A stretch of DNA of 7,952 nt from an uncultured Clostridia bacterium (GCA_947630155.1 CANRGM010000048.1:1-7952); one strand, 5' to 3'; counted from the stretch's first letter, positions 1 to 7,320 are shown. The notes: generated by a model from the sequence alone, not told the origin. Translations and numbers: made by a program.

Positions 1-154
1 TGGTGTGAATTAGCAATAGAATTATATGGGGAGCTTTGGAGCTAGTAATGAATAAAGAGGGCAATAATTATGTTATTGCCAATTAGGGTGGAACCGCGGA
101 AAATTAACTTTCGTCCCTAGCCGAAAATATGGCTAGTTGAGACGAAGTTTTTTT
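1..154 (+). promoter_or_regulatory. T-box leader (3' part) of glyS
   Basis: This is the downstream half of a tRNA-sensing T-box riboswitch. The conserved T-box core AGGGTGGAACCGCG lies at 85-98. A short hairpin just before it (about 61-80) is probably stem III. The antiterminator would pair TAGGG (84-88) with CCCTA (115-119). That excludes the terminator stem, which uses CTAGCC (117-122). By family knowledge, uncharged tRNA-Gly binding favours the antiterminator and lets transcription continue into the synthetase gene. Stem I with the specifier codon lies left of the window or is incomplete here, so the glycine specificity is inferred from the downstream gene and not read from the leader. The promoter is also outside the window. 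Confidence 0.93.
109..154 (+). terminator. T-box regulated intrinsic terminator
   Basis: CTAGCC (117-122) pairs with GGCTAG (131-136) around an 8-nt loop. After an asymmetric bulge the helix continues with TTTCGTC (109-115) against GACGAAG (141-147). A run of seven T follows at 148-154. The left arm shares bases with the antiterminator, which is the expected mutually exclusive arrangement of a transcription-attenuating T-box. Confidence 0.9.
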
Positions 155-173
155 GTTTTAACTAGCAAAAAGA

Positions 174-181
174 AGGAGGAG
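174..181 (+). promoter_or_regulatory. ribosome binding site of glyS
   Basis: AGGAGGAG lies 6 nt upstream of the ATG at 188. It fixes the start at 188. The same frame opens further upstream with TTG at 137, but that codon lies inside the terminator stem and has no Shine-Dalgarno sequence. Confidence 0.88.
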
Positions 182-187
182 TTTGAG

Positions 188-1570
188 ATGTTGGAGAACA
201 TGGAAAAATTAGTTAGTTTATGCAAAGGAAGAGGATATATTTATCCTGGTTCAGAAATTTATGGAGGATTAGCAAATACTTGGGATTATGGTCCTTTAGG
301 TGTTGAATTAAAGAATAATGTAAAAAAGGCTTGGATGAAAAAGTTTGTGCAAGAACGTAAAGATTCTGTAGGTGTTGATTCAGCAATTTTAATGAATCCA
401 TCTGTATGGAAAGCTGTTGGACATTTAGATAGTTTTACAGATCCATTAATAGATTGTAAAGCATGTAAAACAAGACATAGGGCAGATAAATTGATTGAAA
501 ATTGGGGTGCAGAAAATGGTCAAGATATTTGTGGAGATGGAATGTCTAATGAAGATTTGATAAAGTTTATTGATGAACATAATATCAATTGCCCAAATTG
601 TGGTAAACATGATTTTACAGATATAAGACAGTTTAATTTGATGTTTAAGACTTTTCAAGGTGTAACTGAAGACTCAACTGCTACAATATATTTAAGACCA
701 GAAACATGTCAAGGTATTTTTGTTAATTTTAAAAATATAGTGCGTACTTCAAGAAAGAAAGTTCCTATGGGAATTGGTCAAATTGGTAAGGCTTTTAGAA
801 ATGAAATTACTCCAGGTAATTTTACTTTTAGAACTCGTGAATTTGAGCAAATGGAGTATGAATTTTTCTGTAAGCCAGGAACTGATTTGGAATGGTTTGA
901 ATATTGGGAAAATTATTGCCAACAATGGCTTTTAAGTCTTGGTATGAAAGCAGAGAATATAAGATTGAGAAAACATTCTAAAGAGGAATTGGTATTTTAT
1001 AGCAATGGTACAACAGATATAGAATTCAAATTCCCATTTGGTTGGTCAGAATTATGGGGAATTGCAGATAGAACAGATTATGATTTAACAAAACATATGG
1101 AATTTTCAAAACAGGATATGAATTATTTGGATCCTGAAACAAATGAGAAATATATACCATATGTTGTAGAGCCTTCATTAGGTTGTGATAGAGCTGTTTT
1201 GGCATTTTTATGTGATGCATATGATGAAGAAGAAATTGCAGAAGGAGATACTCGTGTTGTATTGCATTTACACCCAGCACTTGCGCCTTTTAAAGTTGCA
1301 GTTTTGCCATTGTCTAAGAAGTTAAGTGATAAGGCAAATGAGATATATGAAAGTCTTTCTAAGAAATTTATGTGTGATTATGATGAGACTGGAAGCATTG
1401 GAAAACGCTACAGAAGAGAGGATGAGATAGGAACTCCTTATTGTGTTACTATTGATTTTGATACTTTGGAGGATAATCAGGTTACTGTGAGAGACAGGGA
1501 CACTATGGAACAGGTAAGAATTCCTATTGAAGAGTTAGAAGACTGGATTCAAGGTAAAATTGAGTTTTAA
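188..1570 (+). CDS. glyS: glycyl-tRNA synthetase, single-chain (alpha2) type
   Basis: This 460-residue cytoplasmic class II aminoacyl-tRNA synthetase attaches glycine to tRNA-Gly using ATP. It is the single-chain, dimeric form and not the bacterial GlyQ/GlyS tetramer form. Visible landmarks, numbered from the ATG at 188, are the N-terminal GRGYIYPGSEIYGG segment, a four-cysteine pair likely to bind zinc (C90/C93 and C135/C138), and RPETCQGIFVNF (170-181). Class II motif 2 is FRNEITPGNFTFRTREFEQ (203-221), motif 3 is VVEPSLGCDRAVLAF (326-340), and a C-terminal anticodon-binding domain begins near 360. Position 174 is Cys where many relatives have Ala (RPETAQG). Length and motifs are complete. 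The T-box leader just upstream supports regulation by tRNA-Gly charging. The gene ends at a bidirectional terminator and appears monocistronic. Confidence 0.97.
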   Translation: MLENMEKLVSLCKGRGYIYPGSEIYGGLANTWDYGPLGVELKNNVKKAWMKKFVQERKDSVGVDSAILMNPSVWKAVGHLDSFTDPLIDCKACKTRHRADKLIENWGAENGQDICGDGMSNEDLIKFIDEHNINCPNCGKHDFTDIRQFNLMFKTFQGVTEDSTATIYLRPETCQGIFVNFKNIVRTSRKKVPMGIGQIGKAFRNEITPGNFTFRTREFEQMEYEFFCKPGTDLEWFEYWENYCQQWLLSLGMKAENIRLRKHSKEELVFYSNGTTDIEFKFPFGWSELWGIADRTDYDLTKHMEFSKQDMNYLDPETNEKYIPYVVEPSLGCDRAVLAFLCDAYDEEEIAEGDTRVVLHLHPALAPFKVAVLPLSKKLSDKANEIYESLSKKFMCDYDETGSIGKRYRREDEIGTPYCVTIDFDTLEDNQVTVRDRDTMEQVRIPIEELEDWIQGKIEF

Positions 1571-1617
1571 GTTTTTTGTAATATAGCATAAGAATTGTAA
1601 AGAATCATTAGGAAAAT

Positions 1618-1649
1618 AAAAACAGCAGGTAATTTTACCTGCTGTTTTT
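1618..1649. terminator. bidirectional intrinsic terminator between glyS and the minus-strand gene
   Basis: An AACAGCAGGTA arm (1621-1631) pairs with TACCTGCTGTT (1636-1646) around a 4-nt loop. The stem is extended by A's on the left and T's on the right. Each strand therefore ends the hairpin with a T-rich tail, so one element can stop both glyS (+) and the converging gene (-). Both stop codons are within about 50 bp of it. Confidence 0.9.
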
Positions 1650-1690
1650 GTGTGTGCATGACATCGAATTAAAACTTAGCTGACTATGGA

Positions 1691-2137
1691 CTACTGTACT
1701 TCAACTGAGTAATCAGTGTATATTGTAAGTCCGTCATAATTGTAGAGCACATCTGTGCCCTCATGCTCAACTGCTTGATTATTGCGATTCCAATGAAGAA
1801 TCGTATTTCCCTCTAACGTTGTGAAGGTTACACAAACATCAGAATCAGTAATGAGTAACTCTCTAGGGTAGTCTGATGAAAGCCAGTTGCGGATGAACCA
1901 GTCATTTGACTCACAAATTTCAAGGCTCGAGACCTCGAATACTCTATAAGCAGCCAACAACTGATGATATTTGGACACTAAATCAGATACAGTAATCGAA
2001 TGAGGCTCATCAGAGAGTAAAGTATCTCTCATTTCGATAATATCTGAATAAGATATCCGATCATCCTCGAAAGCCCTTGCCGACACCGGCTGAATAAGAA
2101 GAGACAACACCAACAGTAATGAAAAAGTTCTTTTCAT
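1691..2137 (-). CDS. small exported protein of unknown function
   Basis: This 148-residue protein is not one I recognise. Residues 1-22 form a signal peptide: a basic MKR start, a Leu/Val-rich core, and a signal peptidase I site of the AxA type (A20-R21-A22 before Phe23). The mature part is about 126 residues, acidic, with no further membrane segment. It has two cysteines (in EICESND and SDVCVTF), and several short patches (LLITD, VCVTFTTLEG, TILHWN, LTIYTDY) suggest beta strands. The ATG at 2137 has AGGAGGT (2142-2148 on the plus strand) close upstream and its own promoter, so expression is credible. GC is about 40% by hand count, against roughly 33% in sampled glyS stretches. Codons such as CGG, CGC, TCG, CCG and ACG are frequent. 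That suggests transfer from another genome or relaxed codon use. It is transcribed alone, convergent to glyS and divergent from ppdK. Confidence 0.8.
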   Translation of the reverse strand: MKRTFSLLLVLSLLIQPVSARAFEDDRISYSDIIEMRDTLLSDEPHSITVSDLVSKYHQLLAAYRVFEVSSLEICESNDWFIRNWLSSDYPRELLITDSDVCVTFTTLEGNTILHWNRNNQAVEHEGTDVLYNYDGLTIYTDYSVEVQ

Positions 2138-2141
2138 AATA

Positions 2142-2148
2142 ACCTCCT
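2142..2148 (-). promoter_or_regulatory. ribosome binding site of the minus-strand secreted gene
   Basis: Read on the minus strand this is AGGAGGT, 4 nt before the ATG at 2137. It is a near-perfect Shine-Dalgarno sequence and supports both the reality of the gene and the chosen start. Confidence 0.85.
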
Positions 2149-2166
2149 GTTATAGCGAGCACACAC

Positions 2167-2190
2167 ATACGAAATAAAACGATTTCGTAT
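2167..2190. repeat. perfect 9+9 palindrome at the start of the minus-strand transcript
   Basis: ATACGAAAT (2167-2175) and ATTTCGTAT (2182-2190) are exact inverted copies separated by 6 nt. The predicted transcription start of the minus-strand gene is near 2188, so the element spans roughly +1 to +22. It could be a repressor operator or a 5'-end hairpin in the mRNA. The sequence alone does not decide between these. Confidence 0.7.
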
Positions 2191-2194
2191 ATTA

Positions 2195-2223
2195 ATTATA
2201 ACATATTTTTATTAAAAGAGCAA
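2195..2223 (-). promoter_or_regulatory. sigma-A type promoter of the minus-strand secreted gene
   Basis: On the minus strand, TTGCTC (2223-2218) is followed by exactly 17 nt and then TATAAT (2200-2195), with an extended -10 TG (TGTTATAAT). Predicted transcription starts near 2188, leaving a leader of about 50 nt that begins with a palindrome. Confidence 0.75.
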
Positions 2224-2276
2224 TGAATGTATAAATATGAGATAATGAGTTTTATATAAATGAGAGCAAAAAATTA

Positions 2277-2305
2277 TACACAAAAAATTTTTAATATGTT
2301 ATAAT
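2277..2305 (+). promoter_or_regulatory. probable ppdK promoter
   Basis: An extended -10, TGTTATAAT, occupies 2297-2305. A weak -35 match, TACACA (2277-2282), lies 17 nt upstream of the TATAAT. Transcription would start near 2312, about 40 nt before the ppdK ATG. The -10 is convincing. The -35 is poor, as is common with extended -10 promoters. Confidence 0.65.
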
Positions 2306-2333
2306 TATGATGAAATTTGGAAAAATAAAACAC

Positions 2334-2341
2334 AAAGGAGG
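2334..2341 (+). promoter_or_regulatory. ribosome binding site of ppdK
   Basis: AAAGGAGG lies 10 nt before the ATG at 2352. It selects this start over the upstream in-frame ATGs near 2307-2312, which sit on the promoter -10 and have no ribosome binding site. Confidence 0.85.
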
Positions 2342-2351
2342 AAAAATAAAT

Positions 2352-4977
2352 ATGGATAAAAAGTATGTGTATTTATTTAGTGAAGGTAATAGTAACATGC
2401 GTGAATTATTAGGTGGAAAGGGTGCAAATCTAGCTGAAATGACTAATTTGCGGATTACCTGTTCCACAAGGTTTTACCATAACTACAGAAGCATGTAATA
2501 ATTATTATGCTAATGATGAAAAAATATCAGATGAAATAACAACTCAGATTTATGAGGGGTTGGAGAAATTAGAAGGTTTAGTTGGAAAAAAATTAGGAGA
2601 TAAAGAAAATCCATTATTAATATCAGTTCGTTCAGGAGCTAGAGCTTCAATGCCAGGGATGATGGATACTATATTAAATTTGGGTATTAATGATGAGGTG
2701 GTGCAAACTTTAGCCGTAAAAAATAGAAGATTTGCGTTTGATAGTTATAGAAGATTTATTCAAATGTATAGTGATGTTGTAAAAGAGATTCCTAAGAATT
2801 TGTTTGAAGAGGCTATTGATACCAAAAAGATGCAAAGAGGTTTAAAATTAGATACTGATATGGATGCAAATGATTTGGAAGATTTAGTAAAAGTTTTTAA
2901 AGGAATATATAAGGAACAAACAGGTGAAGATTTTCCACAGAATTCAAGGGAACAATTATTAGATTCTGTAAAAGCTGTTTTTAAATCTTGGAATAACCCA
3001 CGTGCAATAACATATAGAAGATTAAATGATATTCCATCTGATTGGGGAACAGCAGTTAATGTTCAACAAATGGTTTTTGGAAATATGGGAGAAGATTGTG
3101 GTACAGGTGTGGCATTTTCACGAAATCCGGTAAATGGCGAAAATGAAGTGTTTGGTGAGTTTTTAATGAATGCTCAGGGAGAAGATGTTGTTGCTGGAGT
3201 TAGAACTCCACAGGAAATTTCAACTTTGAAGCAAATAAATGAAGGTGTTTATAATGAATTTTTAGGATATAGTAAAAAATTAGAACAACATTATAAAGAT
3301 ATGCAAGATATGGAATTTACAATTGAGCATGGTAAGTTATATATTCTTCAAACAAGAAATGGTAAAAGAACAGCTAGAGCGGCATTAAAAATTGCTGTTG
3401 ATATGGAAAATGAAGGGCTGATCAGTAAAGAAGAGGCTGTTTTAAAAATAGAACCAAAACAATTAGAACAATTATTACATCCTAATTTTGATGAAAACAA
3501 ATTAAAGGAAGCTAAAGCTATTGCAAAGGGATTACCAGCCTCACCTGGGGCAGGTACTGGTAAAATTGTATTCTCAGCTACTAAGGCACAGGAATTGGCT
3601 GAAAAAGGTGAAAAAGACCTAATTCTAGTTCGTTTAGAAACATCTCCTGAAGATATAGAAGGTATGATAGTGTGTAATGGTGTTCTAACAATAAGAGGTG
3701 GAATGACTTCTCATGCTGCAGTTGTTGCTCGTGGGATGGGAACATGTTGTATTTCAGGTTGTGGTGAATTAACAATAAATGATAGTGATAATACAGTAAC
3801 AACAGCAGATGGAAAGGTTTTCCACGAAGGCGATTATATTTCATTAGATGGTGGAACAGGACTTGTTTATGGTGAAAAAATTGAGACAACAGATAGTACT
3901 ATTTCGGGTGATTTTGCTAAATTCATGGGATGGGCAGATTCTTTTAGAAAGTTAGAAGTTCGTGCAAATGCTGATAATGGTAGAGATGCTAAACAGGCAT
4001 ATGATTTTGGAGCACAAGGCATAGGATTATGTAGAACCGAGCATATGTTTTTTGAATCTGATAGAATAAGTGCTATTAGAGAGATGATTGTTTCAAAAAC
4101 TCCAGAGCAACGAGAAAAGGCATTGAATAAAATATTGCCTATGCAAAGAGGAGATTTTGAAGAATTATATAAAACAATGAAAGGCTATCCTGTAACAATT
4201 AGATTACTAGATCCACCTCTACATGAATTTTTACCACATGAAGATTGGGAAATAAAACAATTAGCTGAAAGTATGCAAATGGCATTTGAAGAATTAAAGG
4301 AAATTGTTGTAGATTTACATGAATTTAATCCTATGATGGGGCATAGAGGTTGCAGATTGGATGTAACTTACCCAGAAATTGCGGTAATGCAAACTAGAGC
4401 GATAATTGAAGCAGCTTTAAATGTAAAAAAAGAAGATATAGAAGTTCATCCAGAAATAATGATTCCATTGATAGGTGATATAAATGAAATTAAATTCGTG
4501 AAAAATATAATAACAGAAACAGCAGATAAAATCATCAAGGATTCAGGTGTTGAAATAAAATATATGATTGGAACTATGATAGAGATTCCTCGTGCTTGCA
4601 TAATAGCAGATGAGATTGCTAAAGAAGCTGAATTTTTCTCTTTTGGAACAAATGATTTAACACAATTAACTTATGGTTTTAGTAGAGATGATGCAGGCAA
4701 GTTCTTAAAAGAATATTATAATAAAAAGATATTTGAATTTGATCCTTTTCAAAGAATTGATGAAACTGGAGTTGGTAAACTTGTAGAAACAGCAGTTAAG
4801 CTAGGAAAAAGTACAAGACCAGATATTGAACTTGGAATTTGTGGAGAACATGGAGGAGACCCAAAATCTATAGATTTTTGTCATAGAGCTGGATTGAATT
4901 ATGTATCTTGTTCACCTTTTAGAGTTCCTATTGCAAGACTTTCTGCAGCACAAAGTGCAATTCGCGAGGGAAAGTGA
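2352..4977 (+). pseudogene. ppdK: pyruvate, phosphate dikinase, interrupted by a one-base frameshift
   Basis: PPDK interconverts pyruvate, ATP and phosphate with PEP, AMP and pyrophosphate, and links glycolysis and gluconeogenesis in anaerobes. The reading frame is correct from the ATG at 2352 (MDKKYVYLFSEGN, then GGKGANLAEM) to TTG at 2448-2450, then breaks. As written, translation ends at TAA 2496-2498 after 48 residues. Removing C2451 restores NLGLPVPQGFTITTEAC and a continuous 874-residue protein, the usual family length. In that reading all three domains are present: the N-terminal ATP-grasp domain, the phosphohistidine domain (GGMTSHAAVVARGMGTCC, catalytic His454), and the C-terminal PEP-binding barrel (LCRTEH, HRGCRLD, FGTNDLTQ, GICGEHGGDP with Cys830). 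The rest shows no decay, so the break is either very recent or a base-calling error. If it is an error, this is an ordinary functional gene. Internal starts near 2560 have no good ribosome binding site and would lose the ATP-binding loop. Confidence 0.93.
2451..2451 (+). other. frameshift site in ppdK (extra C)
   Basis: The context is AATTTG-C-GGATTACCT. Dropping the C gives Asn-Leu-Gly-Leu-Pro, matching the PPDK family, while keeping it gives Asn-Leu-Arg-Ile-Thr. It is not in a homopolymer run. Confidence 0.8.
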
Positions 4978-5007
4978 TTTTTTCAACTTGAAAAAATCAC
5001 TTTCCCT
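4967..5007. repeat. 20-bp perfect inverted repeat across the ppdK stop codon
   Basis: The left arm 4967-4986 and right arm 4988-5007 are exact reverse complements around a single central base. As RNA this would fold into a stem of about 19 bp with a 3-nt loop. The TGA stop (4975-4977) is inside the left arm. The position suits transcript ending, but on both strands the stem is followed by bases other than a T run, so it is not a standard intrinsic terminator. It may instead protect the 3' end or mark a processing site. A weaker AAAAATGT/ACATTTTT pair (5010-5017 and 5030-5037) follows and could contribute a short T run. Confidence 0.75.
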
Positions 5008-5056
5008 TAAAAAATGTTACAACAATATGACATTTTTGTAAATTATTCCAATAACA

Positions 5057-5085
5057 TTGACTGAATTTTCCATCAATGATATACT
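5057..5085 (+). promoter_or_regulatory. sigma-A type promoter of the surface-protein operon
   Basis: TTGACT (5057-5062), a 17-nt spacer, and TATACT (5080-5085) with an extended -10 TG at 5077-5078 give a near-consensus housekeeping promoter. The predicted start near 5092 is about 35 nt upstream of the GTG start at 5127. It makes the following genes independent of ppdK. Confidence 0.82.
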
Positions 5086-5111
5086 ATGTTTGTAAAAAAA
5101 TGTAGCAAAAG

Positions 5112-5117
5112 AGGAGG
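5112..5117 (+). promoter_or_regulatory. ribosome binding site deciding the GTG start at 5127
   Basis: AGGAGG ends 9 nt before GTG 5127. The first ATG in frame lies inside the hydrophobic signal segment (residue 26), so the non-ATG start is the only one that leaves the basic N-terminus of the signal peptide intact. Confidence 0.85.
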
Positions 5118-5126
5118 AAGGAAAAA

Positions 5127-7292
5127 GTGTCAAGAAATGACGTTTTAGCCAAAAAGAACGCAAGAAAAATCGTAAAAACAATAATAATATTGAATATAAT
5201 AATGTACATATGTATTGGAATTTTGATACCAAGCAATAGTCTAGCTGCACAAGTAAAATATGCATATTCCCAAGGACAACTTAGTAAATATCCAGGATAT
5301 GAAACTCTTATACAAAACTTACAATCTAAACATCCTAACTGGCATTTTACTATTTTGGATACAGGATTAGATTGGAATGAAGTTATCAAAAATGAAACAG
5401 TAGCATCACATGGAAGAAACTTAATATATTATACCTATTCTGGAAATTGGGTATGTTCTACATGTGGTAATAAATCATATGATACAGGAAAATGGAAATG
5501 TGCATCAGAAGCTTCAGTTGCATATTATATGGATCCTCGAAATTGGTTAAATGAAAGTAATATATTTCAATTTGAAAATTTAGCCTATAATGGAGATATT
5601 CAAAATATCGATGGAGTAAACAAGATATTAAGTACTGTTCCATGGGCGAGTGGCAATAATATTACATATTTAAAAAATGATGGATCTACAGGAGTATTAA
5701 ATAAATCTTATGCACAAGTAATAATGGATGCAGCAAAAGAGGCTGGAATTAGTCCATATCACTTAGCCGCAAGAATAAAGCAAGAACAAGGTGCAAATCA
5801 AACAGCAAGTTCAACTGGTAGAGGAGACAATTCTACATATCCAGGATATTACAATTTCCTTAACATACAAGCAACTGGCTCAAATATCATAGGGAATGCT
5901 TTAAAATATGCACAAACACAAGGATGGGATGACCCTGAAAAATCAATTAAAGGTGGTGCTAAATTTATAGCATCTGCATATATTTCTAGAGGACAATCAA
6001 CATTATATTTACAGAAATTTGATGTAGATAATTCAGATGGAAGTTTATATTATCACCAATACATGCAAAATGTTTCAGCTTCATATACTGAAGGAAATAC
6101 AGTTAAAAATTCTTATGAACAAATGGGGCTTTTGGATAGTGGAATAAATTTTGTTATTCCTGTATATAATAATATGCCACAAGATCCATCACCATCACCA
6201 GCAGGAACTGTAACTGTAACACAAAATGTTCAAGTAAATAAAGATGGAATAAATGTAAGAAGCGATAAAAGTACATCTTCTCCAGAAATAGCTAAAGTAA
6301 ATAACGGTGATATACTTTTAAGAATAGAGGTAGCTGGAAGTAAAGAAAATGGATATTATTGGGATAAAATAGTATTACCAGATGGTAGAAAAGGATATAT
6401 TGCTAGAGATTTCATAACTCAAATTAATGATGTAACAAATACTAATATTTCAGCAATAGCAAATGTTAATGTAAATTTAAGAAATGGTCCAGGTACAACA
6501 GATACAAAAGTAATAACAACAATAACTTCTGGCCAATCTGTTACAGTAATTGAAGTAGGAAAATACAATGGCTTGGATGGATATAATTGGTCTAGAGTGA
6601 AATTAAGTAGTGGAACACAAGGTTATGTAGTAAGTGATTATTTAACAGAGATAGCATCAACAAATTATATTATAGCTTATGTAAATTGTAATTCAGATGG
6701 AAAAGTAAATATAAGAAGTGGAATTGGAACAGGATATTCAGTAGTTACTTCATTAGTCAAGGATGCAAAAGTAACAGTACTACAAAAAGATGCGGGAAGT
6801 GCTAATGGATATGTTTGGGATAAGATTGTTACATCAGATGGTTTGGAAGGTTATATTGCTAATGAATATTTAAGATATGAGGAAAATAAAACAATAGATC
6901 AAACTGATAATAAAGATTTTGCTATAGAAGAAGAACAAAAAACATTAATTTCAGAGCCTTTTACAAAAGTCGAAGATATTAAGAAAAAATATTCCAATGT
7001 CTCAGTTAAATCAAATGGAAGAGAACTTTCTGATGGTGATTTGATTGGAACTGGTTCAGTAATAAGTATTGATGGTAAGGAATATACTGTGGTTAAAAAG
7101 GGAGATTTAAATGGTGATGGAGTAATAAAATCAGCAGATTATATATTGCTAAAAAATTATATTTCAGGAAAGAAACAATTATCAGATGCTGAAAAAATGG
7201 CTTCTGATGTGAACAAAGACAATAATATAAAATCAGCAGATTATGTACTAATTAAAAACTTTATATCAGGTAAATGTAAACTAAAATTGTAA
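5127..7292 (+). CDS. exported glucosaminidase-type autolysin with three SH3b domains and a dockerin-like C-terminus
   Basis: This 721-residue secreted protein is a likely peptidoglycan hydrolase. Residues 1-41 form a signal peptide with a long basic start (cleavage near A40/A41). Residues about 55-345 resemble clostridial endo-beta-N-acetylglucosaminidase domains: HPNWHFTILDTGLDWNEV, VAYYMDPRNWLN, SPYHLAARIKQEQG (candidate catalytic Glu220), YPGYYNFLNI, and SRGQSTLYLQKFDV. A Pro/Ser linker (351-359) leads to three SH3b repeats (about 362-430, 440-508, 512-585), each with the V-N-hydrophobic-R core and an EGYI/GYVV end; these usually bind the cell wall. A small domain (about 606-656) precedes two EF-hand-like calcium loops, GDLNGDGVIKSADY and SDVNKDNNIKSADY, 34 residues apart, typical of a type I dockerin. 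Cys110, Cys113 and Cys125 form an unusual exported CxxC-x11-C group. It starts an operon with the next gene, 28 bp downstream. The enzyme class is inferred from sequence pattern, with no structural or biochemical evidence. Confidence 0.88.
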   Translation: MSRNDVLAKKNARKIVKTIIILNIIMYICIGILIPSNSLAAQVKYAYSQGQLSKYPGYETLIQNLQSKHPNWHFTILDTGLDWNEVIKNETVASHGRNLIYYTYSGNWVCSTCGNKSYDTGKWKCASEASVAYYMDPRNWLNESNIFQFENLAYNGDIQNIDGVNKILSTVPWASGNNITYLKNDGSTGVLNKSYAQVIMDAAKEAGISPYHLAARIKQEQGANQTASSTGRGDNSTYPGYYNFLNIQATGSNIIGNALKYAQTQGWDDPEKSIKGGAKFIASAYISRGQSTLYLQKFDVDNSDGSLYYHQYMQNVSASYTEGNTVKNSYEQMGLLDSGINFVIPVYNNMPQDPSPSPAGTVTVTQNVQVNKDGINVRSDKSTSSPEIAKVNNGDILLRIEVAGSKENGYYWDKIVLPDGRKGYIARDFITQINDVTNTNISAIANVNVNLRNGPGTTDTKVITTITSGQSVTVIEVGKYNGLDGYNWSRVKLSSGTQGYVVSDYLTEIASTNYIIAYVNCNSDGKVNIRSGIGTGYSVVTSLVKDAKVTVLQKDAGSANGYVWDKIVTSDGLEGYIANEYLRYEENKTIDQTDNKDFAIEEEQKTLISEPFTKVEDIKKKYSNVSVKSNGRELSDGDLIGTGSVISIDGKEYTVVKKGDLNGDGVIKSADYILLKNYISGKKQLSDAEKMASDVNKDNNIKSADYVLIKNFISGKCKLKL

Positions 7293-7302
7293 ATTAAAAA
7301 TG

Positions 7303-7308
7303 AAAGGA
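7303..7308 (+). promoter_or_regulatory. ribosome binding site candidate for the Ig/SH3b gene
   Basis: AAAGGA lies 12 nt before ATG 7321. It overlaps the region just after an alternative in-frame ATG at 7300, which has no ribosome binding site of its own, so 7321 is preferred. Confidence 0.55.
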
Positions 7309-7320
7309 TTAAATTCAAAT

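Noticed and set aside
137..187. Upstream TTG start extending glyS by 17 codons
   Set aside because: It lies inside the T-box terminator stem, has no ribosome binding site, and encodes residues not seen in the family. ATG 188 has an ideal Shine-Dalgarno sequence.
213..401. Open reading frames on the minus strand inside glyS (213-401, 446-658, 1026-1280), inside ppdK (3581-3889), and over the ppdK/autolysin boundary and autolysin gene (5017-5265, 5084-5389, 5458-5643)
   Set aside because: They are antisense to strongly supported genes, have low-complexity His/Leu/Tyr-rich products, and have no convincing ribosome binding sites or promoters.
2448..2456. Programmed +1 ribosomal frameshift at TTG-CGG-A in ppdK
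   Set aside because: The Leu tRNA would re-pair poorly on TGC after slipping, there is no stop codon or known stimulator at the site, and PPDK is not known to use frameshifting. A rare CGG codon alone is weak evidence.
2560..4977. ppdK as a shorter 805-residue protein starting at TTG 2560
   Set aside because: There is no properly spaced ribosome binding site, and such a protein would lack the first 69 residues, including the conserved GGKGANL region. The frame continues upstream to 2452 with clear PPDK sequence.
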